A DNA stretch of 64,000 nt from Watersipora subatra (lineage: Eukaryota; Bryozoa; Gymnolaemata; Cheilostomatida; Watersiporidae): contig NC_088708.1 in NCBI RefSeq assembly GCF_963576615.1, positions 62,536,672-62,600,671 on the forward strand, written 5' to 3'. Below the pieces are notes generated by a model, which saw only the letters and a program-made list of their open reading frames with translations, made no database searches and had not been told where the DNA came from. The position numbers and the translations under genes were made by a program. This document shows, piece by piece, positions 47,786-61,400 of the stretch; positions within the stretch are counted from its first letter, which is position 1, and the number at the start of each line of letters is the position of its first letter.

Positions 47786-47914
47786 GTGCCAGTAGTCTCG
47801 CCAACCACCTCGGCCCTTCTCAGGGCCACCATTTCTATTTTAAGGGTTTTGTTCTGCGTCAACAATGGCGGAAACTCAGTGTCGTACTTATCATCCATTT
47901 TTTTTTTTATTACA

Positions 47915-48063
47915 TGACGAAATAACAAACAATAGAACTTTAACTACAATGCACACAAGATCTGCGGAGAGAAGAGAACCTGCCTTTATATATGCCTCTA
48001 AACAGTTGTACTACAACAGCTTTCTACCCAGAAGTATCCGAGACCTAAAAATAGGGCAGTAAT
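47915..48063 (+). pseudogene. Non-LTR retrotransposon C-terminal tail, continuation beyond the gypsy element
   Basis: Joined in sense to 39729, this reads AYDEITNNR, then RSAERREPAFIYASKQ, then YYNSFLPRSIRDLK and TAA at 48061-48063, the usual end of LINE RT proteins. The TGAC at 47915-47918 repeats the TGAC at 39726-39729. Confidence 0.85.
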
Positions 48064-49440
48064 CTCATGATGCCCAAATCCTAAAATAAATGATTTCAAA
48101 TAAATGTTGTAATTAAAACAGCTAAATGCTGGAATATTGATAGTGCATAAAGTATTCATAACCAAATCTATCAACAATGAGGCACTCAAAACCCTTATAC
48201 CACTAGGTAGTTTTTTAGAGTGTTCTAAATTATCTGAGGTAAGATCTGAGGTAAGATCACAAATTTGAGTACAGTTTAGACAAGCTCTCGACCTGTTTAA
48301 AAGCTAGACAATTAATGAAAACTTGCTCAATGAACGTTATTAATAAAAATGAGTGTCGTAATCCTCCTACTCGTGACTTACATGTACATTTATACCGTAA
48401 GTGTTTACTGGTATATAGACTATGTTTTGGAGTGATTCAACACTCACAGACGGGATGTGGTTTCGCCAAACCATGCGACTATCAAACAGAAACCATCTTT
48501 CAGTAATTTGAACCAATAAGCGAAGCTCATCGGTTTCGCCTACATACCTTGACCTCGACATTTTCAGTAATCGTCAGTTTACAGTGGTAAAATCATTGCC
48601 TTATACGTCGATTTAAATAACGCCAACTCCTAAAGTTGGTTTCTTTTCTATTTACACATCACGTTAGACTACGCGTCATAAATATGTGCGGCCATCGTGT
48701 TATAATCAGTTTAAAACGGCAGAAGCACAAAAACTCCGTCTATCGCATTAAACAGATGGTCTCCTGTAGAACCAGTAATATTCACATTTTGTCTACGGTT
48801 ATTTCGCCTAGCAAACATCTACTGCTTGTTTTTTATATAATTAATATACAACATATACTTTATCATTGTTATATGCTTATTTAACGAACACGTTTTTCTT
48901 ATGTGCTCATACAATCTGTAGCCTTTTACTTAGGTTTCTTCTGTGTTTTACGAATCTGCCTTTGTTTGCATTTTTGTCGGTAGGTTTTTTAAAGCTTTTT
49001 GGGCAAAGATGTTGTTTGATAAATTTAGTACAATGATTATTGTCTAGCGCTTTTAAAGTTATGGCTGTGTAAGTACCTTAACGGTTTAACAAAGTCAGTG
49101 GTCTAATTGGCTGGCAATATAATCAGGGAGCCTCAATATCACAGCTTCCTACTGTAACGGTGAAGTTCAAACAGAGTCGAGTTGTTGGCACAATAATAAG
49201 AGGTTGGGAGAGGGCTATAATGTTTGAATGATGCTGAGAGCTAATGCTACCAATAATCATGATCAGAAAACTAAGTCTACAAAAAGGAGCAAATGAATGT
49301 AATTTTTTGCTACGTGTTTGGATAAAACTAATTATTAAATGTAAAATTATAATTGTGGTTTTTTGTATTTTATAGAAGCTTTCAATTGGAGCGTTACAAT
49401 TGTTTTATGTTGACGCCCTGTCCGTCTGTAACCCAAAAAG
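48064..49440. other. LINE 3' end and nucleobindin upstream region
   Basis: AT-rich, with several AATAAA-like motifs just after the LINE stop (about 48086-48105). I see no exon; it should include the nucleobindin promoter and 5' UTR. Confidence 0.5.
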
Positions 49441-52400
49441 ATGTATAAAGTAGCACTAGTTTGTGCGACCTTTTTGGTTGTGTCACTTGGTGCACCCGTC
49501 AATCCTGGACCTAACATCCCAGAGGTTAAAGAAGGCACAGACCCAATGGGGGTGAGCATAGTTTTAGCATATGGTTGGGTATTCACTGAATTGTGTCCAC
49601 CTGTGACTGTGATCATATTTGTGGCTCCACTGATTGTTATTATTTATTGGAAGTTGCAATTCATATTTTTTACTTTATCTGATTTTAAAAGTACATTAGT
49701 ATACATACAGAACTTACATCAACCTTTTTATTTGACTTAGGTAGCCATATTGTCTTTATTTTGTCACTAGAATTTGTTACTGTATGTTTGTATACTGTTT
49801 TCGTGTTGACAGGAGAATTTCATGTCATTAGAATATAAGAAGTATTTGGAGGAAGTAGTACAACTGCTTGAATCGGATGAAGCATTTAAAAACGAATTAG
49901 AGAAAATGGAAGCTGATAAAGACAATGTATGTTGCTCTCTTGTGCACTAGTGTGACAAATTGCCTTCTTTATCGCAGGATTCTAATCTTCTCGTCCTAAA
50001 ATACAGAGAATACCTCAATCAGACTATTTATATCCTTGAAGAAGATCAACAGTTTCGTCGTCTTGTTTCAAATATTACTGAAGAGGATGTGAAGGTCTAA
50101 ATTCATGTTGCTTATAGTCACACGGCGGGGGAATTGCTCTCTGTTGCCTTTGCATGCATTCTGGAATAACCCTACACTTCTTGACAGCTGCCAACAATAT
50201 ACATCTAACTCCGTCATGTCTTGTCTAACACATTTGTTCATTTGCCACGTTTTTAATTCAAGAACTATTGCATTGCTGGGTGGTTAGGTCAAGAATGCAA
50301 TCTCTGTGATCTGTTCTGTATAACTTGGCTTCTGTATAACGTGCAGATGGCTTCCCTAGAATCAACCAAGGATAGGTTAACTACCTCGTAGTCAATGACC
50401 AGCCATCAATTGGTGTGGGGCCCGTTTTAAAGCACTCGAGTTCATTACTGATCTCTCATGTAGCATTCCTTGCATTAGCCCTGGCTTTCAAACGTATTGG
50501 CTATGGCTTTTTGACTCAAAGAGAGCTTCATCGAGAGAAGTGCACGGTCAATGCAAGGACCAATCAAGCATTTTCTTTAGTCCTGACCGAGATCTAAAGT
50601 TCTTATGTTATCAACCACTGAAGATGCTTGTAGGAATTATTGTATTACATGAAGTACAAAGTTTTAGATAAATGTTGAACTCGGTAGACTTTCTAAACCC
50701 CAAGTCAGAGGTAGTCGTGCTGATTGCAGACTGGACAGATCGCTCATTACCTTCAGTTTGCCAACAAAAACACTCGAACTAAGCTTGATGAATTGAAAAG
50801 GATGGAAGTTCGGAGACTCCGAGACCTTCACAAGAAGTTAACACAAGAGGCCGCTAGTGAGTGCATTAATTGTTCTCCAGGTTTTTCTGCTGCATGCTTG
50901 ATGTTACTAATAGTTGGCTAAATCAGGTGGATGTCATAAAACCCGAATAGCCATAGAGGCTGCTGTAGTCTCTTTCATTTAGAAAACTTCCTGATGATTC
51001 ATGACCTTGCAAATGAGTGCTGATAGTTTCATGTCTGGTTACATTTTATTTCTCTTACATTTTAAAGATGAAATAAGGGCTGGCAACAGACATCCACAAG
51101 GTATAATAGTATGTGATCCTAACACCTTGCTCGCTTTGTCCTTTGCATCACAGGGTGTGGTATGCGTATGCTGAGGCGCATGGCTTGCTCATTCTGTCTA
51201 TATACGATTGTTTACTCCTTTAGGATATTTCTATTGTTTCTCCTTTTATGAAATCCATATTTATATATTTATACCCATAAAATGCTGTTTTTACATTTTC
51301 CTATAAGTTTGCTTTTCTGTTAAATTTTTGTGGTTATATAATGTTTTTATGTGTGCGTAACATTGTTTATTTTCACTGGTACATTCCAAGTAGGTTCTCC
51401 TCTAGCTATAGTTCTATCCACTTTTCTTATAACAAAAATTACTATGTTTTGCTACACTAACTACTGATGCAGCTTGTTTACTAACTAATGATCCAGCTTG
51501 TTGGTTGGCTGAGCTCAAGGTCACATGGGAAATGTTAAGTTGCATGATAAATCATTACTTTGATTTCTCCACTTCCACATTACATTATCCACTTCCACAT
51601 ATTAGTCCTTCATACAATGCTCTAAGCCTTTTCTTGCTCTACCAGCATGTTATGACATATTCATGCCTTGGATCATGCTATCAACAGCATAGTTCACATA
51701 CTGCACAAACGGCAGCTTATGTCTCATGGAGCTTGTGATTTCCTTATAGATCTTCCCAATGTTGACACGGCTCACATTGACCATGAGAATCCTCACACAT
51801 TTGAAATTGAGGATTTGAAAAAGCTTATCAAAAAGGTAAGTGTTGTTGGTCATCAGGCCAACTGGAGGCGGTATTGATACTTTGTACTGACTGGTAGCAA
51901 CAGCATGTGTCCTTTCTAGCATTGCGTCATATTTTTAAATATCAAAATAGGGTTGCTGTTAGATACCTTCTTCCAATAATTTCTATAATTGTATGAGTAA
52001 TCTGTAGTGCAAAGTCACCTGTTCTCTCCCATAATTTATCATTGTACAAGAGCTGATATTTCGGCTTGTTGAGCTCATCATGTTTATGACTGCTCTGCTT
52101 CATTTACTGATTGTTAACCCGTTTTTCTAGCTGTGTCAATGTCACATCCGCGCCCTGGCATATGCTAAAGTTAACTATGAACTATCAGAATTTAAGCCTT
52201 AACTAAACCTGCTTGCTGAATTAAATGAGCAGAGATTGTGTACGGGAACTGTGTTTATATTGCAAGTTCAGCACAGCGTAAGGTCTTCTTACACTCTGAT
52301 TGGAATATTACTACATGAATTCATAAGCTGTAATAGCCACCTTGTTTAAAAGCAAGACCTACTGCCTTGTTCAATACCTTCCTGGTTCAACACCTACTAC

Positions 52401-55400
52401 CTTGTTCGAATCATATAACTCGTCAAAGAAGAGCTATGCTAGCATCCTTGATGTGACTAGCTTTGAACAGACAATTTCTTGTTTGGTTTACACACAAACT
52501 ATGTGATGCCCAAGAATACATTCTATTTAATAGCAACTAGATTCATCACACCATTCATTGCGATGATTCTGATAATATTTAGGTACGTCGATGTGCATTC
52601 ACTAGCTCTATTCTTCAGCAATATATCTATTGCTTTTGTTTGTTTTACTTATTCCTCAAATAATATATTTGGTCCGAATATGGCAAGGATGTAATGGAGC
52701 TTCATGAGAGAACAATTCCATAGATTGTTACTTCATACAAGCTATTGCTCTGGCATTATATTCTAATTTGGACAATGGAGACAATAGTTTTATTGCCTAA
52801 ACTGGGTAGTTATTTATAAACATTTATTAGAAAGCCATAATAAATAAACTCCATTGTTGCTCAGACAACGGATGACCTCAGCGATGTGGACAAAAAGCGT
52901 AAAGAGGAGTTCAAAAAGTATGAGATGAACAAGGAGCATGAGTATCGGGAGCAGCTCAAGCACGCTGCCGATCAGGAAGCCGCCGACCAACTGAAGAAGG
53001 AGCATGAAGAGAAACTGAAACGACACAAGGACCATCCCAAGATGCATCATCCGGTAAGTCAGCCTTTGATCTTTTAGGTTGTACAATCTCTAACTATGCT
53101 GGGCTGTAATACAACATGATCCATCAACATTTTGCTACTGAGGCTAACTGAGAGTATCATTAAACATGAACAGCAGGTTCATAGTGTTAACCATGGACTA
53201 GCTTTCTGTGGGCAAGGTCTCATCACCATCTAACTATTTGACAAGAAAAGCATGGTTATTTAATATCTCTTCTAACAGCCCCTGTAATTAATAATGTGTT
53301 CATGATTGTTATTGAATTTAGAATTGGAATCGTGGATAAAAGTCTTGTATAAAACTCACCATGTAAACTGGAAATCAACCTTGGTATTCCTGCTGTTTGC
53401 AATATATATTCATTATTGACTGATATGCTATAGAAGGTTACTCACTACGTTTGAGTAGGATAAAGCTATCTCCTGTAATCTGCATGACAAGTACTCAAAC
53501 TTTATTTCTGTTTTGTATTGAGAACTAGCGGTTGAAGAGTTAGCGGCTGAGACCAACAGACTTAGCTTGAACAGGGTTGAAAATACCTGTGTAATAGAGT
53601 TGTATTGTTCATTACTGTCTAGCAGGCAGGGTCTGTGATTAATACTTGTCAAAGGTGACATGTTCAGGGCTTCCTTAAGACAACTCAATTTGCAGATGAT
53701 GTAATTGTTATTAGTTAACATATTATTCAAATTCAGGTGATTTTAAAAACATTAATCAGATATGAAGCATATATGCAAAAACAATTGCATGGATTATATG
53801 GTGAATATTGGTTACAAATAATAAGGATTGTGGGCAGGCGTTTTATCTCATGAAGGTAGGAAAGTTATATCTCTCGTGAATCTGAAAACATGGCATGATT
53901 TTGCATTACATGGATTAAAAGTTTCAGCTCTTAATAACTCTTTCTTTCCAATTTGTGAAATTGTCTGGTTATAACTGGCAGTGTTGACAATTTCTAGTTC
54001 TGTCTAGTTTGTACCATGAAACAATTGATTGGGAGAGCTAATAACGAAAGTATTAACAAATATATAAACAAACCACAAATTGGTCAACTTACAGTTCTGA
54101 TTTATACATGAACACCATAAGTGTGTTAGGTATGTTTACTGTTTGTCAGAAGATTACTGTAATTGCCTGTAAACTCCTCTCATCATATGTTATGTTACAG
54201 TTAGCTTTTACTATTAATATTAAAGGTTGACTCGCAACAAAATTCACATTACAGTTATTTGATATCAAAATGTTCACCATGTCTTTCTCTGCTTTGTTGT
54301 AGGTGCAAAATATGTGGAAATGTGATTACAAGCTCTTAAAAGCTCAAAAATGAATAGTTAATTGCAGCCATCACTAAAACGCTGTAGGTTGGAATCTCTT
54401 TATTTTGATGACATGCTCAACTTGACTTGGCTATTGTCTTGACACGTGATGTTATAACGTGAAATAAAAGGCTTATAAAGGGCTCAATATAAAACGTCTC
54501 GTAGCAATAGTTTATGGCAAACACTTCAGGTTCTATCGGAAAGCCCTTATCAAATATAGACGCTCGCTACTTTCCAGTTTTGTTTCAGCTTGGTCTAATC
54601 ATCTAGTCGTAATCTGATCATGTGACCCATACTTCCTGCCAAATGGCGTGCACAGTTTCTGCAGCATTTTTCGACTATCACAGGTGACCAACAGGCTCCT
54701 CATGTTTATCAGAGGATGATATGCACTCTTTCGAGCAAAGGTTAAAAAATTAAATTAATTTTTAGGCTAGGTTTTAAGGTATTAGTGCTCAATGTGACAG
54801 CATTACAATGAGGATGAAATAGACGCATAAGAACAATAGACATGGTTTTTTGAATGCGTGAAGTATATTTGTGAAAATATTTTGATGGATCAGGCTGCAT
54901 GAAAGTGCAAACAGAAGCACATCGTGTTCAATTACGTCCCATTTGAGCCGTTTTGGAGAGGGATTCCAATCTACAGCGTTTTCATGATGGCTGCGATTAA
55001 CTGTTCGTTTTTGAGCTTTTAAGAGCTTGTAATCACATTCCCACATATTTGGCACCTACAACACAGCAGAGAAAGACATGGTGAACCTTTTGATACCAAA
55101 TGACTGTAATGTGGATTTTGTTGCAAGTCAACCTTTAATCTGCGTTAGTCTCCTCCTCACTTCTCTTTTCTGTTCAGTTGGTGTCTCTCTGCATTCTGGC
55201 ACTCGCTTTAATTTCTTGTTAATTTCTATCCAATGGAAAGAGGTGGTGCTCAAGAACCTTAATGCTCCTGCTATATTTCCTGTCTGCTGTGAACTGTTAA
55301 TTTGGTAGGATCAACCGCCAGGATGTGTTGCTCAGCTGCAGTTGTTACCTGTAAACCGCTTACCCTCCTTCTAGACTCATCTCTGTCACTTATCTCCATC

Positions 55401-58400
55401 ATTCCTTTCTCTGATGCCTACCTGCTCCTTGATGCCTACCTGCTCCTTGATGCCTACCTGCTCCTTGATGCCTACCTGCTCCTTGATGCCTACCTGCTCC
55501 TTGATGCCTATCTGCCAGGGTTTTCTCCTTAACATCTTCCTTAACATTTTAATGGTCACCAACTCTTGAAAAATGTTGCTACAACTTGAAATTGTCTTTA
55601 AATATAACAATCATTGCAGAGTTCAAAGTTTTTAGGGGGCATGCTTTGGTACAATAAGGTCAACGGTAGGTGCGTCAGCTAGTACCTATTGCTCACCATA
55701 GACTACTCCTGATGAATTACCTGATGGATAACATGGAAACTATCAAAACAGTTATTAAAAATTATTAAAGAGCTATTTTACTAATTCAAAATTACTAGGA
55801 AACAAATGATTGGCTATCTCTGCAATGCCAATTGTTAAGAGCTTGTATTCCAAAAGTTAGTGAAATCATGTCAGTTCTAACTTCCAACATATCCAGCTAA
55901 CTAAGCCACTTTAAGCTATTCCACTTGGCTTACTCCTTAAACATCTGCTATCAGGGAAACAAAGCACAGCTGCAGGAGGTCTGGGAGGAAGAGGATGACC
56001 TTGATCCTGAACAGTTTGACCCTAAAGTCTTCTTTGGTTTGCATGGTGAGAATCCTGCTTCTTGTCCATCCGAGTCTGCTCTCTCTTCCGGTGAAGGTGC
56101 TTTGTATTTGATGCTAGCTCTTTTCCTTTGTTGTTAATGGTTGTCCGGTGTCCAGCTGTAACATTCTTAAATTCTTCTGCTAGGTGATAGTTGGATAATT
56201 CCTTGTTCGTAATTTGTATGAAAACTTTCTTATAATTTAAGGAGTAGAGAACTTTGTGGCGTCTAGGCTGAAGGCAGTAGTGTGGTTGCTTCTTGTTTCA
56301 CCTCGCTCATGGTCGCTTCATTGGAAGTTGCTAAGAAGGTGTTTGTGTTGGCCTTAAGGGTTCTTGAAGCCATGGGATAGGCTGAGTTTGCAGCCCATTG
56401 TTGAGTTTTGCATGGAACATCTCTCAGCTCATCTCTAGGCCAATCTATCACCACTTCAGCTCAACCTCTTTTCGCACACCTCTGCATGCAGTCTCTTAAT
56501 ATTGGTTCTTCTTTCTTGTCATTCCATTCCATACGATCTCTTTAATCTTACTTTTCTTTCCGACTAATTCTGTGGACTAAGGTACCATGTTAATAAGAGC
56601 TAGAGTAATGCTCTCATTGCAGTCAGAGTTTATCGGGATAATCGGTGTTAGTTGTGGGTGGATTAGCTGCTCTGCTAGTAATACTTGTCCATTGCACTTA
56701 GGCTAACAAAGAACAGCTAGAAGAGGTTTGGGAAGAAGAAGATCATCTGAGCCCAGATGAGTTTGATCCTAAGGCTTTCTTTATGATTCACGGTAGGTCA
56801 GGAGCTCAGTTTATGCACCCGGCTATTCTTCTCATATCATTTCTGCTGGTTGCTCACTAACTGCTATTCGCTAGAGCTTTCTGACGAGCTATTGTGTAGA
56901 TTATCTACCCTTGATCACGCATTACAATCTCAGAGTTTCAAGTGTGTAAATGCATGCTTGTGAATTGATTTTCACACTAAGATCCCCTTTGCTGTCTACA
57001 GACAGACATGGAGCTTTATTGGTTTAAATAACTGTTTGTAATGAGAGTTATATAATGTAAACATGCTTGATTTCAGTTGATCTGTATTTTCTCAACTCTG
57101 AAAACAGTGATCGTCTTAATTTTCAATACTTTCACTTCCATCTACAGTCGATGCATTTTACCTACTCCTAGATTTATCTGCTCTTGTATTGCAGTCTAAT
57201 ATTTATACTTTTGTCCAACCAGGCCTTGGCTGTTGTTTAAACTACCTATGTATATAATCTGCTTGTCTCTGCCAGTGTTATATGTATATTTACCTTGGTA
57301 TTCTTTTAGTGAACTAGTAGTTAGCCTGTTAGTGCTACATGTATAGTAGTGACAGTCTAATCAGCATTTGCCTTTTTAACATCTGAATTGGGGAGAAAAC
57401 AAAGGATTTACACTGTTTCATTGATTCACCTTTGTATCACATCGCACATTCTTATTGCCTTGTTTCCTTCCTATAGATATTGATGGTGATGGATACTTGA
57501 GCACACCAGAAATAGAAGCTCTTTTTCAATTGGAGGTATGATTTGTTTCACGGGCTGCAACTTGTATCATGCGCATTCACAATATGGTTCTTATGTTTTG
57601 ATTCATACCACCATACTGGTAACATCTGTTTCCCTATCGACAATACTGAAGTAGTGTGTATCTCTATCTACAATACTGAAGTAGTGTCTGTCTCTATCTA
57701 CAATACTGGTGTAGTGTGTGTCTCTATATACAATACTGAAGTAGTGTGTATCTCTATCTACAATACTGAAGTAGTGTGTCTCTATCTACAATACTGGTGT
57801 AGTGGTTTCTCTCTCTACAATACTGGTGTAGTGTGTGTCTCTATCAACAATACTGGTGTAGTGTGTGTCTCTATCTACAATACTGAAGTAGTGTGTGTCT
57901 CTATCTACAATACTGAAGTAGTGTCTGTATCTATCTACAATACTGGTGTAGTGTGTATCTCTATCTACAATACTGAAGTAGTGTGTCTCTATCTACAATA
58001 CTGGTGTAGTGGTTTCTCTCTCTACAATACTGGTGTAGTGTGTGTCTCTATCAACAATAGTGGTGTAGTGTGTATCTCTATCTACAATACTGAAGTAGTG
58101 TCTGTCTTTATCTACAATACTGGTGTAGTGTGTATCTCTATCTACAATACTGAAGTAGTGTGTCTCTATCTACAATACTGGTGTAGTGGTTTCTCTCTCT
58201 ACAATACTGGTGTAGTGTGTGTCTCTATCAACAATACTGGTGTAGTGTGTGTCTCTATCTACAATACTGAAGTAGTGTGTATCTCTATCTACAATACTGA
58301 AGTAGTGTGTCTCTATCTACAATACTGGTGTAGTGTGTATCTCTATCTACAATACTGAAGTAGTGTGTGTCTCTATCTACAATACTGGTGTAGTGGTTTT

Positions 58401-61400
58401 TCTCTCTACAATACTGGTGTAGTTTGTGTCTCTATCAACAATACTGGTGTAGTGTGTGTCTCTATATACAATACTGAAGTAGTGTGTCTCTCTATATACA
58501 ATACTGAAGTAGTGTGTCTTTCTATATACAATACTGAAGTAGTGTGTCTTTCTATATACAATACTGAAGTAGTGTGTGTCTCTATCTACAATACTGAAGT
58601 AGTGTGTCTCTATCTACGATACTGAAGTAGTGTGTCTCTATCTACAATACTGGTGTAGTGTGTTTCTCTATCTACAATACTGAAGTAGTGTGTTTCTCTC
58701 CCTACAATACTGGTGTAGTGTGTGTCTCTATCAACAATACTGGTGCAGTGTGTGTCTCTATCTACAATACTGAAGTAGTGTGTGTCTTTATCTACAATAC
58801 TGGTGTAGTGTGTGTCTCTATCTACAATACTGAAGTAGTGTGTGTCTCTCTCTACAATACTGAAGTAGTGTGTCTTTCTATATACAATACTGAAGTAGTG
58901 TGTGTCTCTATCTACAATACTGAAGTAGTGTGTGTCTCTATCTACAATACTGAAGTAGTGTGTTTGTCTCTCTACAATACTGGTGTAGTGTGTGTCTCTA
59001 TATACAATACTGAAGTAGTGTGTGTCTCTATCTACAATACTGAAGTAGTGTGTGTCTCTATCTACGATACTGAAGTAGTGTGTGTCTCTATCTACAATAC
59101 TGAAGTAGTGTGTGTCTCTCTCTACAATACTGAAGTAGTGTGTCTCTATATACAATACTGAAGTAGTGTGTGTCTCTATATACAATACTGAAATAGTTTG
59201 TGTCTCTCTCTACAATACTGGTGTAGTGTGTCTCTCTCTATCTACAATACTGGTGTAGTGTGTTTCTCTATCTACAATACTGGTGTAGTGTGTGTCTCTA
59301 TCTACAATACTGAAGTAGCGTATGTCTCTATCTACAATACTGAAGTAGTGTGTGTCTCTATCTACAATACTGAAGTAGTGTGTGTCTCTATATACAATAC
59401 TGAAATAGTTTGTGTCTCTCTCTACAATACTGGTGTAGTGTGTCTCTCTATCTACAATACTGAAGTAGTGTGTCTCTCTCTACAATACTGAAGTAGTGGG
59501 TCTCTATATACAATACTGAAGTAGTGTGTCTCTATATACAATACTGAAGTAGTGTGTCTCTATATACAATACTGAAGTAGTGTGTCTCTATATACAATAC
59601 TGAAGTAGTGTGTGTCTCTATCTACAATACTGAAGTAGTGTGTGTCTCTATATACAATACTGAAGTAGTTTGTGTCTCTCTCTACAATACTGGTGTAGTG
59701 TGTCTCTCCATCTACAATACTGGTGTAGTGTGTTTCTCTATCTACAATACTGGTGTAGTGTGTTTCTCTATCTACAATACTGAAGTAGTGTGTCTCTCCA
59801 TATACAATACTGAAGTAGTGTGTCTCTCTATCTACAATACTGGTGTAGTGTGTGTCTCTATATACAATACTGAAGTAGTGTGTGTCTCTATATACAATAC
59901 TGAAGTAGTGTGTGTCTCTATCTACAATACTGAAGTAGTGTGTGTCTCTATATACAATACTGGTGTAGCGTGTGTCTCTATATACAATACTGGTGTAGCG
60001 TGTGTCTCTATCTACGATACTGAAGTAGTGTGTGTCTCTACGATACTGAAGTAGTGTGTGTCTCTATCTACAATACTGAAGTAGTGTGTGTCTCTACGAT
60101 ACTGAAGTAGTGTGTGTCTCTATCTACAATACTGAAGTAGTGTGTGTCTCTACGATACTGAAGTAGTGTGTGTCTCTATCTACAATACTGAAGTAGTGTG
60201 TGTCTCTACGATACTGAAGTAGTGTGTGTCTCTATCTACAATACTGAAGTAGTGTGTGTCTCTCTCTACAATACTGAAGTAGTGTCTGTCTCTATCTACA
60301 ATACTGAAGTAGTGTGTCTCTATATACAATACTGAAGTAGTGTCTCTCTATATACAGTACTGAAGTAGTGTGTCTTTCTATATACAATACTGAAGTAGTG
60401 TGTCTCTATATACAATACTGAAGTAGTGTCTCTCTATATACAATACTGAAGTAGTGTGTCTTTCTATATACAATACTGAAGTAGTGTGTCTCTCTATCTA
60501 CAATACTGGTGTAGTGTGTGTCTCTATCTACGATACTGAAGTAATGTGTGTCTCTCTCTACAATACTGAAGTAGTGTCTGTCTCTATCTACAATACTGAA
60601 GTAGTGTGTCTCTATATACAATACTGAAGTAGTGTCTCTCTATATACAATACTGAAGTAGTGTGTCTTTCTATATACAATACTGAAGTAGTGTGTCTCTC
60701 TATCTACAATACTGGTGTAGTGTGTGTCTCTATCTACAATACTGAAGTAGTGTGTGTCTCTATATACAATACTGAAGTAGTGTGTGTCTCTATCGACAAT
60801 ACTGAAGTAGTGTGTCTCTCTATCTACAATGCTGAAGTAGTGTCACCCTATATACAATACTGAAGTAGTGTGTCTCTCTATATACAATACTGAAGTAGTG
60901 TCTGTCTCTATCTACAATACTGAAGTAGTGTGTGTCTCTATCTACGATACTGAAGGAGTGTGTGTCTCTCTCTACAATACTGAAGTAGTGTCTCCCTATA
61001 TACTATACTGAAGTAGTGTGTCTCTCTATATACAATACTGAAGTAGTGTCTGTCTCTATCTACAATACTGAAGTAGTGTGTGTCTCTATCTACGATACTG
61101 AAGGAGTGTGTGTCTCTATCTATAATACTGAAGTAATGTGTGTTTTTATCTACAATACTGAAGTAGTGTGTCTCTCTATCTACAATGCTGAAGTAGTGTG
61201 TGTCTTTATATACGATACTGAAGTAGTGTGTGTCTCTATATACAATACTGAAATAGTTTGTGTCTCTCTCTACAATACTGGTGTAGTGTGTCTCTCTATC
61301 TAAAATACTGGTGTAGTGTGTTTCTCTATCTACAATACTGAAGTAGTGTCTGTCTCTATCTACAATACTCAAGTAGTGTGTGTCTCTATCTACAATACTG

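Larger units (their letters stand above)
39730..47914 (-). mobile_element. Ty3/gypsy LTR retrotransposon, full length, inserted in a LINE
   Basis: Sense is the minus strand. LTRs are 1704 bp each (39730-41433 and 46211-47914), TG...CA in sense, with one substitution that I noticed (C at 41093 versus T at 47574). The 4-bp target duplication is TGAC. The primer site is complementary to tRNA-Leu, the polypurine tract is AGGAGGGGACAG next to the 3' LTR, and intact gag and pol frames overlap by a -1 shift. Near-identical LTRs imply a young, possibly active, insertion. Confidence 0.95.
46211..47914 (-). repeat. Gypsy 5' LTR (right copy)
   Basis: Same 1704-bp sequence, offset exactly 6481 bp from the left copy; it carries the same array and antisense ORF. 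Confidence 0.95.
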
